In this document: piece by piece, positions 54,870-63,900 of the stretch
Position numbering within the stretch: the stretch's first letter is position 1
How the letters are laid out: each line of letters begins with the position of its first letter
Source: Microbacterium arborescens
Lineage (GTDB): Bacteria > Actinomycetota > Actinomycetes > Actinomycetales > Microbacteriaceae
Reading direction: 5' to 3'
Length of the DNA stretch: 64,000 nucleotides
Assembly (NCBI RefSeq): GCF_030369635.1
Contig: NZ_CP128474.1
Span: 3,286,001-3,350,000, forward strand
Program-made: the position numbers and the translations under genes
The notes under the pieces: model-generated
Database searches by the model: none
What the model saw: only the letters and a program-made list of their open reading frames with translations
Told to the model about the DNA's origin: nothing

Positions 54870-56012
54870 TCACTCGCGCATGACGCGGGAAAGGTCCCGC
54901 CCGTAGCTCAACAGCGCAGGGACGATGCTCGATACGATCGCTGTCGCGCTGGCCACGATGAGACAGACCAGCGCGTAGTGCCACTGATAGGGCGGTGGGG
55001 TCACGCCCAGCTGAGCGTCGAAGGCGCCGACGACCGCCGGGAACAGGGCATACGATCCGGCGACCGCGATCACCGCCGCAGCACCCGCGAGTATCTGCGA
55101 CTCGACGATCACGATGAGTGCGAGCTGCGAGCGGCTCGCACCCATCGCGCGTCGAAGGGTGAATTCGCGAGCACGTGCCCGTGCCGTCGCCAGCCCGACG
55201 TTGGCTATCCCGACAACCGTTGACGCAAGGCTGAGAAGCCCCAGCACGAAGAGCACACGCGTCGTGGTTCCGATCTCGTCGGCCAGGAGGTCGACCTGGT
55301 CGGTGCGGGCGATGTCGCGGAGGGTGAAGGATGCTCCCACCGCCCCGAGCTGGCGTGCGGCCATCCTCACCTCGTCCTCGCTCAGCGTCGGACTGTGGAG
55401 CCGTACTGAAACGGCGGATGGGCTCACGTTCCATCGCGAGTACTCGTTGAGGTGGATGTAGACCTGGGGTGTGGAACGTCCATCCCGAACAACACCCATG
55501 CGAGAGAAGGCCACTCTCTGGTCTTGAGTACCGATCTCGTAGGGCTTCGTACCGCTCAGCGCATCGCGCGCCGCCTCGTTCAGCGCAACCCGCGGTGCGA
55601 GAACGTCGGCGTCGATCAACCACGACCCCTCTACGAGCGGGAACGGCAGGATGTCGCGAACCCCGGGCTCCGTGAACACCACCGCCACGTCGTTCATGAC
55701 AGCGCCATCCGACCAGACACCGACGTCGAGGTCCTCGATACTCGCCGCCGCGGTCGCGGCGAGGCGGCGCTCCAGCTGATCGGCCGCTCGCCCGGCTTCG
55801 CCGTCGCCCGGCGGAACCGCAATCGTCGCCTGATAGGTCGACGCGTTCCCTCCGAGCAGAACTGCGCGCTGGGTCACCGCGTCGCGCATCACCTGGTCGG
55901 CGGTGAGAACCGCCACGAAACCGACCATGCCGAGTGTCAGAGCAAGCACGACGAGGATGCTCTTCACGGGCGCGCCCCGCAGACCCTGAAGGGCGACGAT
56001 CAACGTCCTCAC
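54870..56012 (-). CDS. MacB/FtsX-like ABC transporter permease
   Basis: 380 residues: one N-terminal helix (about 17-38), a large extracellular domain (40-245), and three C-terminal helices with the FtsX signature ARAREFTLRRAMGASRSQL before helix 3. It pairs with the ATPase encoded directly upstream (GTGA overlap). Such proteins work by mechanotransmission rather than classic import. Confidence 0.9.
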   Translation of the reverse strand: MRTLIVALQGLRGAPVKSILVVLALTLGMVGFVAVLTADQVMRDAVTQRAVLLGGNASTYQATIAVPPGDGEAGRAADQLERRLAATAAASIEDLDVGVWSDGAVMNDVAVVFTEPGVRDILPFPLVEGSWLIDADVLAPRVALNEAARDALSGTKPYEIGTQDQRVAFSRMGVVRDGRSTPQVYIHLNEYSRWNVSPSAVSVRLHSPTLSEDEVRMAARQLGAVGASFTLRDIARTDQVDLLADEIGTTTRVLFVLGLLSLASTVVGIANVGLATARARAREFTLRRAMGASRSQLALIVIVESQILAGAAAVIAVAGSYALFPAVVGAFDAQLGVTPPPYQWHYALVCLIVASATAIVSSIVPALLSYGRDLSRVMRE

Positions 56013-56698
56013 GATGCCCGCGCGTCTTCGCGAAGAGTTCCGCCGTCCAGCCGATAGGTTCTGTCGGTTCTCGCGGCGACCTCCGGATCGTGGGTCACCA
56101 CGATCAATGCTGCGCCGGATTGCGACACCCGCGAGAGCATCTCATCGAGCACCCGTCGCCCCGTCACCTCATCGAGAGCTCCCGTGGGTTCGTCTGCCAG
56201 GATCAGATCCGGGTCGATGGCCAGAGCGCGAGCGATCGCGATGCGCTGCCGTTCGCCGCCGCTGACCTGCGGCGAACGCCTGCGGCTCAGATGGCCCACC
56301 TCGAGCAGGTCGAGCATCTCGCGTGCGCGAGCCCGCGTTCGACCGAGGCGCATGGTGCGGCTGTGGATAAGGGGCATCTCGACGTTCTCGATGGCGGACA
56401 GATGAGAGACGAGGCCCGCGTTCTGCAGGACGAACCCGACATTCTGCGCTCGCAGACGGGCTCGCTTCCGCTCCGAGATCGTGGCGACATCGACGCCCCC
56501 GAGTTCGTAGTGGGTGCCACCGTCGAACGGGGCAAGCAGACCGAGCCCCGCGAGGAGTGTGCTCTTGCCGCTTCCCGACCTACCGATGATTGCGATGCTC
56601 TCGCCGCGCACGACGTCGAGATCGACTCCCTTCAGAAGTCGCGCGCCTCCTGGCAGCGTCCGATTCCCGGCTCGGAGCCGCACGACCGTTGCTGTCAC
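56009..56698 (-). CDS. MacB/LolD-type ABC transporter ATP-binding protein
   Basis: 229 residues. Walker A GRSGSGKST, Q-loop FVLQNAG, signature VSGGERQRIAIARA, Walker B LILADEPTGALD and H-loop VVTHD are all intact. GTG start overlapping the adaptor gene's stop. Energises the FtsX-like permease. Confidence 0.95.
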   Translation of the reverse strand: MTATVVRLRAGNRTLPGGARLLKGVDLDVVRGESIAIIGRSGSGKSTLLAGLGLLAPFDGGTHYELGGVDVATISERKRARLRAQNVGFVLQNAGLVSHLSAIENVEMPLIHSRTMRLGRTRARAREMLDLLEVGHLSRRRSPQVSGGERQRIAIARALAIDPDLILADEPTGALDEVTGRRVLDEMLSRVSQSGAALIVVTHDPEVAARTDRTYRLDGGTLREDARAS

Positions 56699-57555
56699 CG
56701 ATTCCTCAACAGGCTGGGGCCGGGGATGAGGACCTGCTCACCGACGCTCAGCCCGCTTGTCACTTCGATGAACGCACCATCGGTGATGCCGAGGGTGACG
56801 TCCCGAGTCGCTCCCGTTGCCGCCTCGTAGACGATGCCACGATCGCGCGTGCCCGCTATCGCTTCGATGGGGAGGGCCGGTACGTCCGACCTCTCGTCGA
56901 GGGCGATCGCGAGCAGGCCTTCGCTTCCGACGACACCGGGCGTCTCGATCGGTACTCGGCACGTGAGCTGGTATGTTCCTGCGTCTGCCGTCGGGCGTGA
57001 GTCGTTGAGCCTGCAGTCGAACGGCCCGGTCGAGCCATCCAGCTGGGCTCTGACCGACAGGGGCTGGCGGTTCGCGAGGCGTAGGACTTGCGGCGGAGTC
57101 AGCTGCGCAGTGATCGTCAGCGCCGAATCCGTCACGCTCAGTAAAGGCGTGCCCACACCGACGTCCACGTCCAGGGGAACCGACGGCTCCACGGACGTGA
57201 CGGTTTCAGCCAGAACGATCTCGGTCGGCGTAGAACCGTCTGACGGCACAAAGGTGAATACCGATGATCGAGGTACACCGATGTCGGGACCGTCGTCGGG
57301 GGTTCGAGTGGATGCATCCGCTTGTCGCGACTCGAGCTTGCCGATCGCGGGCGCTGTCACCGAGTAGACCGAACCGGCCGCGACGACGACGGGCAGAGTA
57401 AGGACGTCGCTGATCGTGCGAGTCTCTACGGCGACACTCACCGTTTCACTCTCCGCCATCGCCGAGACGTCACCGCTCTCCGCCTGCTCGGGAGCGCATG
57501 ACGACAAAGCGACGACGGACATCAGGACGACGAACCAGACGACGCCTCGCTTCAC
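56695..57555 (-). CDS. MacA/YknX-like adaptor lipoprotein
   Basis: 286 residues. Lipobox ALSSC with Cys20. Two barrel-like halves are readable: VSVAVETRTISDVLTLP with VYSVTAPAIGKLESR, and the membrane-proximal end GIVYEAATGATRDVTLG with GLSVGEQVLIPGP, typical of the HlyD/MacA family. It lacks a long coiled-coil hairpin, as expected in a Gram-positive. GTG start overlapping the upstream lipoprotein gene. Confidence 0.82.
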   Translation of the reverse strand: MKRGVVWFVVLMSVVALSSCAPEQAESGDVSAMAESETVSVAVETRTISDVLTLPVVVAAGSVYSVTAPAIGKLESRQADASTRTPDDGPDIGVPRSSVFTFVPSDGSTPTEIVLAETVTSVEPSVPLDVDVGVGTPLLSVTDSALTITAQLTPPQVLRLANRQPLSVRAQLDGSTGPFDCRLNDSRPTADAGTYQLTCRVPIETPGVVGSEGLLAIALDERSDVPALPIEAIAGTRDRGIVYEAATGATRDVTLGITDGAFIEVTSGLSVGEQVLIPGPSLLRNR

Positions 57556-58034
57556 CGACCCACCTCGCTCCGGTAATGGCCGCAGTCCGCCTCATAGAAC
57601 GCGCGGAGATCCGTTAGATCGCCGAGTTCAGCGGCATCTAGCATTGCACCCCACACGTCGTCGGGATCGTCCCAGTATCGGAGGGCCCAGTCGCTGCGGG
57701 GAAACTCCCGCAACTCGGCGAGCGCGGTGGCGCGCGCTTCCGGATCGGCGGAGCTGAGATAGACGTCTTGCCAGGCGCACGACCAGAAGAAGTAGGCACC
57801 AGCCGCAGCATTTCCTTCTCCGATGTTGTCCCCATCGAGAGCCGGCGGCGTTTCCGGCAGGGAAACCCCCTCAGGAAGCTCCTGCGTGAACTCTCGCGCG
57901 ATCTTCTGGTAGCTGCTGACATACTCGGCGTTCGTGAGGACGCCGCTTCGAGTCTCGGGCTCTTCCGAACTACAGCCGGAGACGGCCATGACGCCGATCA
58001 ACGTCATGGCCGCCCCCAGGGATTTGCGGCGCAT
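57552..58034 (-). CDS. Small lipoprotein of the exporter cluster
   Basis: 160 residues with lipobox AVSGC (Cys21). The mature part is acidic and Trp/Tyr-rich, with FFWSCAWQDVYLSSADPEA and a second Cys near the C-terminus (ADCGHY). No family recognised. The ATG at 58034 shares one base with the upstream stop (TGATG). Position between the secreted protein and the adaptor suggests an accessory or immunity-like role. Confidence 0.72.
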   Translation of the reverse strand: MRRKSLGAAMTLIGVMAVSGCSSEEPETRSGVLTNAEYVSSYQKIAREFTQELPEGVSLPETPPALDGDNIGEGNAAAGAYFFWSCAWQDVYLSSADPEARATALAELREFPRSDWALRYWDDPDDVWGAMLDAAELGDLTDLRAFYEADCGHYRSEVGR

Positions 58035-58477
58035 CACAGGTTCAGCTTGGCCTCGAAGCTCGGCGGCCAGAGGACACATCCTCCATTTGCATTGGTGTTG
58101 ACGCGCGCGTTCACGGCATAGCTGCCGGACGGGATCGTGGTGTTCCCGCTGGTCGTGCGATATCGATGTACTTCACGACTCGCGGGGGAGAATTCAAGGC
58201 TACCCGTCGTCTGCGCCCCAGACGGCACACGGAGGCCCGTTCTGAGCGCCCAGTTGTTCTTCCACCAGTCGTGCCTCGTGAGCTGGATGCTCGCGCCGCC
58301 CGCGGAGTGCGGCCGGAATGTGTCTCCCTCGAACAGGGAACCGGCGCAGTTCAGCTGCGCATTGATGCTGTACTCCGCTGCGCTCGCGGGCACGGCAGCG
58401 GTGAGAACGATTGCGGCCGATGCCGCAATCGAGCCCGCAATGAGCCGTAGTCTGCGGCTTCTCTGTCTGCTCTTCAC
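58034..58477 (-). CDS. Small secreted protein, possible substrate of the adjacent ABC exporter
   Basis: 147 residues with a Sec-type signal peptide (about 1-34, ending VPASAAEYS). The mature 113 residues contain exactly two cysteines (LNCAGSL and GGCVLWP) that could form one disulfide, and many Ser/Thr/Asn; probably all-beta. No family recognised. AGAGGAAG precedes the GTG. First gene of the five-gene cluster. Confidence 0.7.
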   Translation of the reverse strand: MKSRQRSRRLRLIAGSIAASAAIVLTAAVPASAAEYSINAQLNCAGSLFEGDTFRPHSAGGASIQLTRHDWWKNNWALRTGLRVPSGAQTTGSLEFSPASREVHRYRTTSGNTTIPSGSYAVNARVNTNANGGCVLWPPSFEAKLNL

Positions 58478-58693
58478 TTGTCTTCCTCTCGTGAAAGCGA
58501 CTTCATCGCTTCCCCGAGCCTAAACAGACTGCATTGCAAGACGCATCAACCGAAAGGATGAATCAACGCGCTGTTACGGCCTGCGCTTACGTCGCACAAA
58601 TACCCTCAAGGCGACGCTCGCGTTCCCGGCTCTCGCGGCTCATGGCCGAGCGCGACGTCGCCATCCGAGGCCGGGCCTAAGGCGTCGTCACCG

Positions 58694-59098
58694 TCATTGC
58701 GACGGTAATGCCGGCGCGAGCCCGAACGCGGCCAGTTCGGCGTCGTCGAGCATGCGGGAGCGGATGATGAACCGCATCCCCGTCGGTCCCTCGACGCTGA
58801 AGCCGGCACCGCGCCCCGGCACGGCGTCGATCGTGATGTGCGTGTACTTCCAGTACTCGAACTGCGCGAGCGAGATGAACACCTCGATCGCGTCGTCGAG
58901 ACCGACGTCGAGCTCACCGAGCTTCACGTCTGCGGGTCCTGTGAGGAACATCCCGACCGGGTAGCACATGGGGGCGGAGCCGTCGCAGCATCCGCCCGAC
59001 TGATGGAACATCAGCGGCCCGTGCTGGGCGGTGAGGTCGCGCAGCAGGGCCGCGGCGGCGTCGGTCACCGCGACCCTGCTGTACGTGTCGTTCGACAT
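58694..59098 (-). CDS. DUF779 protein (aldehyde dehydrogenase partner)
   Basis: 134 residues with the DUF779 pattern GPLMFHQSGGCCDGSAPMCYP (three clustered Cys) and FEYWKYTHITIDAVPGRGAGFSVE in part. Members are nearly always next to acetaldehyde-type dehydrogenases; the precise role is not known. The start at 59098 is 19 bp after the dehydrogenase stop. The 216-bp gap behind it (58478-58693) holds no gene I can support. Confidence 0.88.
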   Translation of the reverse strand: MSNDTYSRVAVTDAAAALLRDLTAQHGPLMFHQSGGCCDGSAPMCYPVGMFLTGPADVKLGELDVGLDDAIEVFISLAQFEYWKYTHITIDAVPGRGAGFSVEGPTGMRFIIRSRMLDDAELAAFGLAPALPSQ

Positions 59099-59117
59099 GT
59101 CGATGACTGGATGTGTC

Positions 59118-60665
59118 TCAGAAGAAGCCCATCGCGCCTTCGGCGTACGACACGAGGAGGTTCTTCGTCTGCTGGTAGTGGTCGAGCATCTTGAGGTGGT
59201 TCTCGCGACCGATGCCCGACTGCTTGTAGCCGCCGAAGGCGGCGTGGGCGGGGTACTGGTGATAGGTGTTCGTCCACACGCGGCCGGCCTCGATCGCACG
59301 GCCTGCGCGGTAGGCGGTGTCACCCGAGCGGCTCCAGACGCCCGCGCCGAGCCCGTAGAGGGTGTCGTTCGCGATGCCGATCGCGTCGTCGAAGTCGTCG
59401 AAGCTCGTCACCGAGACGACCGGGCCGAAGATCTCCTCCTGGAAGATGCGCATGTCGTTCGTGCCCTCGAAGACCGTCGGCGCGACGTAGTACCCACCGC
59501 TCAGCTCACCGCCGAGGTCGACCCGCTCGCCGCCGGCGAGCAGCTTCGCTCCCCCGGCCTTGCCGATGTCGATGTACGACAGGATCTTCTCGAGCTGATC
59601 ATTGGATGCCTGCGCGCCGATCATCGTCGCGGGGTCGAGCGGGTTGCCCTGCACGATCTTGCCGACGCGGTCGAGACCGTCGCCGAGGAACGAGTCGTAC
59701 ACCGAGCGCTGGATCAGCGCCCGCGACGGGCACGTGCACACCTCACCCTGGTTCAGGGCGAAGAACGTGAAGCCCTCGAGCGCCTTGTCGTAGTAGTCGT
59801 CGCGCTCGCGGGCGACATCCTCGAAGAACACGTTGGCACTCTTGCCCCCGAGCTCGAGAGTGACGGGGATGAGGTTCTGCGAGGCGTACTGCATGATCAG
59901 GCGCCCCGTCGTCGTCTCGCCCGTGAAGGCGACCTTGCGGATGCGGCGGTGCTGCGCGAGCGGGGCGCCCGCCTCGATGCCGAAGCCGTTGACGATGTTG
60001 ACGACGCCGGCGGGCAGCAGGTCGCCGATCAGCTCGAACAGGAACAGGATCGACGCGGGTGTCTGTTCGGCGGGCTTCAGCACGACGCAGTTGCCCGCGG
60101 CGAGCGCTGGGGCCAGCTTCCACGTCGCCATGAGGATCGGGAAGTTCCACGGGATGATCTGCCCCACCACACCGAGGGGCTCGTGGAAGTGGTACGCGAC
60201 GGTGTCTTCGTCGATCTGGCTGAGCGAGCCCTCCTGGGCCCGCAGAACGCCGGCGAAGTAGCGGAAGTGGTCGATCGCCAGCGGGATGTCGGCGGCGAGC
60301 GTCTCGCGAACGGGCTTGCCGTTCTCCCACGTCTCGGCCACCGCGATCTTCTCGAGGTGCTGCTCCATGCGGTCGGCGATCTTGTTCAGGATCACGGCAC
60401 GCTCGGCGGGCGTGGTCTTCTTCCACGACGCGAACGCCTGCCACGCGACGTCGACGGCCCGGTCGATGTCTTCGACGGTGCCGCGACCCACCTCGCAGAA
60501 CGGCTTTCCGGTGACGGGCGTGATGTTCTCGAAGTACTGCCCCTTCACGGGGTCGACGAACTCGCCGCCGATGTAGTGCCCGTAGCGGGCGCGGTACTCC
60601 GCGACGGCTCCGCGTTGACCCGGAGCGGCGTAGACGCTCGAGACGCCTTCTTCGACGATGGTCAT
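59118..60665 (-). CDS. NAD-dependent aldehyde dehydrogenase (AldB/ExaC type)
   Basis: 515 residues. Catalytic Cys in [11 protein letters not shown], general base Glu in [13 protein letters not shown], cofactor-binding [10 protein letters not shown] and FTGETTTGR, oligomerisation end [11 protein letters not shown]. The CTCPSR variant with a DUF779 neighbour is typical of acetaldehyde dehydrogenases in ethanol or quinoprotein alcohol oxidation. GAGGAG lies just before the ATG. Confidence 0.95.
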   Translation of the reverse strand: MTIVEEGVSSVYAAPGQRGAVAEYRARYGHYIGGEFVDPVKGQYFENITPVTGKPFCEVGRGTVEDIDRAVDVAWQAFASWKKTTPAERAVILNKIADRMEQHLEKIAVAETWENGKPVRETLAADIPLAIDHFRYFAGVLRAQEGSLSQIDEDTVAYHFHEPLGVVGQIIPWNFPILMATWKLAPALAAGNCVVLKPAEQTPASILFLFELIGDLLPAGVVNIVNGFGIEAGAPLAQHRRIRKVAFTGETTTGRLIMQYASQNLIPVTLELGGKSANVFFEDVARERDDYYDKALEGFTFFALNQGEVCTCPSRALIQRSVYDSFLGDGLDRVGKIVQGNPLDPATMIGAQASNDQLEKILSYIDIGKAGGAKLLAGGERVDLGGELSGGYYVAPTVFEGTNDMRIFQEEIFGPVVSVTSFDDFDDAIGIANDTLYGLGAGVWSRSGDTAYRAGRAIEAGRVWTNTYHQYPAHAAFGGYKQSGIGRENHLKMLDHYQQTKNLLVSYAEGAMGFF

Positions 60666-60772
60666 GTCATCTCCTCGACTCCCCGCAGCGCCGATGCTGC
60701 GGTGGTGTCGGGCACGCTACGCGCCGCTACGTTGCATCGCGTTGCACGGGCCGGTGGCTCGTCCCGCAGCGG

Positions 60773-60830
60773 CGAGGATGCGCATCCGCACGGTCGTCGG
60801 CGGCCGGCACCGTGCGGATGCGCGTCCTCG
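60773..60830. repeat. 58-bp palindromic repeat, copy C
   Basis: 22-nt arms around a 14-nt loop; left arm has GATGCGCATCCGCACGGT, right arm ACCGTGCGGATGCGC. The best-preserved palindrome of the three copies. It lies between divergent genes (aldehyde dehydrogenase and GH43), so it cannot serve simply as a terminator. Confidence 0.87.
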
Positions 60831-60886
60831 GCACGAGCAGGCGGACGTGGGGCGGGAAGGATGCCGCGCACTAGCGCCGCGGCAAT

Positions 60887-60900
60887 TGTGAGCGCTAACA
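60887..60900. promoter_or_regulatory. LacI-type operator before the GH43 gene
   Basis: TGTGAGCGCTAACA is a 14-bp near-palindrome (one symmetric mismatch) with the GCGC centre of actinobacterial sugar-regulator sites. It lies 55 bp before the GTG of the secreted glycosidase. Neither LacI gene of this window has matching operators nearby, so the regulator is probably encoded beyond the window. Confidence 0.65.
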
Positions 60901-60954
60901 TTCGAGCGTCGTCGGTGTTGACGATCATGCAACGTCGCATATGAGAGGTTCCCC

Positions 60955-63900
60955 GTGCCCGCATCCGCTCGCTCGGCGCCCTGGCGCCACCACCGCCCAT
61001 GGACGCTCGCCGTCCCGATCGTCGCCGCACTCGTCGCGGCGCCGGCCGTCATCCCATCCGCTGTTCAGGCGGCCGAGCCGGGCTCCGGGCTGGTCGTCGC
61101 CTATCCGCTCGACGAGACGTCGGGAACCGTTGCGCACGACGCGTCGGGCAACGGCCGTGACGCGTCGTTCGTCGGTGGCCCGACCCTCGGCGGCGCGGAC
61201 GGCGTGCGCCTCGACGGCGACGACGACTATGTGCACCTTCCCGATGATGTGATGGCCGGTCTGTCGTCCGTCACGGTGAGCACCGAGGTGCTGGTGCGTC
61301 CCGAGCAATCGGGCGACTACTTCATCTGGGGCCTGGGCAACACGACGGACTGGTTCGGCGACGGCTACCTCTTCGCCACCGGCAACCCGGCGCGCGCGGG
61401 GATCGCGAGTGGCAACTGGTCCACTGAGCAGGAGACTCGCGGCTCGGCGAACCTCGAGCGCGACGTCTGGACGACGATGACCTACACGCTCGATGCCGAC
61501 ACGACGACGGCTCGCCTGTACCTCGACGGCGTTCAGGTCGCCGAGAACACGAACACCACGACCACTCCTGGTGAACTGGGCGGCGGCACGACGACGGCGA
61601 ACTACCTCGGCCGGTCGACCTACACGCCCGACAAGCGGCTCGCCGGCAGCCTTCGCGACTTCCGCGTGTACGACCGCGCGCTGTCGGCCGACGAGGTCGC
61701 GGGTCTGGTCGAGACCCCCGACGACCGGCAGGCCGCGCAGGCGGCGCTCGACGCCCTCACCGTCACGAACATCGACGACGTCCGCGGCAACTTGGCGCTC
61801 CCGCCGAGCTCGCAGGGACTCGATGTGTCGTGGTCGTCCGCCGACACGACCGTCATCACCGCCGACGGCGTGGTCACGAGACCCGCCGATGACACGACCG
61901 TGGCGCTCACGGCATCCGTCACGAAAGGGAATGTGACGCTCACCCGCTCCTTCTCGGCGTCGGTGCGCAAGGCCGCGAACATCGGGGCGCTCGAGGGATA
62001 CACGTTCGCCTACTTCACGGGGAACTCCGTCGAGGGCGAGAACATCTACTTCGCCGCCAGCAACGGCAATGACGCACTGTCGTGGACCGAGCTCAACGGC
62101 GGCCAGCCGACGCTCACCTCCACGCAGGGCGAGCGGGGCCTGCGTGACCCGTTCCTGATCCGTTCGCCCGAAGGCGACACCTTCTACCTGATCGCCACCG
62201 ACCTCTCCATCGGCAGGAACGGCGACTGGGGCCGCGCCCAGACGCAGGGCTCGAAGTACCTCGAAGTGTGGGAGTCGCACGACCTCATCACCTGGAGCGA
62301 GCAGCGTCACGTCCGCGTCGCCCCCGACAACGCGGGCAACACGTGGGCGCCCGAGGCGTACTACGACGAGACGCTCGGCGAGTACGTGGTGTTCTGGGCC
62401 TCGTCGCTGTTCGGCGAGGACGACCCGAACCACACGGGGAGCTTCTACCAGACCATGATGTACGCCACGACGCGTGACTTCACGACGTTCAGCGAGCCGA
62501 AGGTCTGGCAGGACTTCGGAGCGTCGCGCATCGATTCCACGGTCCTCGAAGACGACGGCACCTACTACCGATTCACCAAGGACGAAGCCAGCACGACCGG
62601 ATGCCGTGACATCATCCAGGAGTCGTCGAGCAGCCTCACCGCCGTCGACGATCGCAACACGCCCGGCTGGAGCGCCGCCGACCCCGCATGGAAGCTGATC
62701 GACAGCTGCATCGGTCGCGATGCCGGCCTCGGTGCCGTGGAGGGCCCGACCATCTTCCGGGCCAACCCCGGCGACACCTCGGGCTCGAACTACTACCTCT
62801 TCGTCGACGAGTACGGCGGACGCGGCTACATCCCGCTGGGGACGGACGATCTCGACGCGCCGGACTGGCAGGTGCCCGCGAGCTACCGTCTGCCGGCGAG
62901 CCCGCGCCACGGCACGGTGATGCCCGTGACCGCGGCTGAGCTGGCGGCGCTGCGCGCGAACCTCCCTCAGCCCCTCACGGCGAACGAGCAGGGTGAGCTG
63001 CTGCGCTACGACTTCACGGATGCCGCGGGTGCGGTGCTGCACGACCGTTCCGGGGCCGGGCGCGACGCCCAGGTGCGCGGCGGCGCGGCGTTCGCCGACG
63101 GCGCGCTCACGTTCGACGGCACCGACGACTACGTCGACCTGCCCGACAACGTGCTCGTCGGCGTCGACGACATCACGGTCGAAGCAGAACTGCGGATCGA
63201 CCCGGCCCAGCGCACTCCGTACTTCCTCTACGGTTTCGGCAACACCGGCGGCGACGGGGCCGGCAACGGCTACCTCTTCTCCACCGGTGACCAGTACCGC
63301 GCGGCGCTGACCACGGGCAACTGGAGCGGCGAGCAGAACGTCACGTCCGGCGCGGCACTCCCCCGTGACCGGTGGGTGCACCTCACGTACACGCTGAGCG
63401 GGAGCACGGCTCGCCTGTACCTCGACGGCCAGCAGGTCGCTGAGAACACGAACGTGACGGTGCGCCCCGGCGACATCGGCGGCGGGAGCACGCTCGCGAA
63501 CTACCTGGGCAAGTCGGTCTACAACGCCGACAATCTCTTCCGCGGTCAGATGCGGGAGTTCGCTCTCTACAACCGCGCGCTCACTGCCGAAGAGATCGTG
63601 CAGAACTCGGGCAACACGAGCGCACTCGGGGCGATCAGCCTGCAGGATGCCGACGCACTCAAGGTCGCGCCGATCGTCGACACCGACGCCCGCACGGTGC
63701 TGTTCCCCGTGCAGCGCGGCACGGATCTGACGCAGCTGCGTCCGGTCTTCACCACGGCATCCGGCACGACGGCCACGCCCCCGTCGGGCACCGCACGCGA
63801 CCTGCGCACCCCTGCCACTGTCACGCTCACGACACCGGGAGAGCCCGATGTCGTCTGGACGCTGGAGGCCATCGAGATGAAGAGCCCGGTGCTGCCGGGA

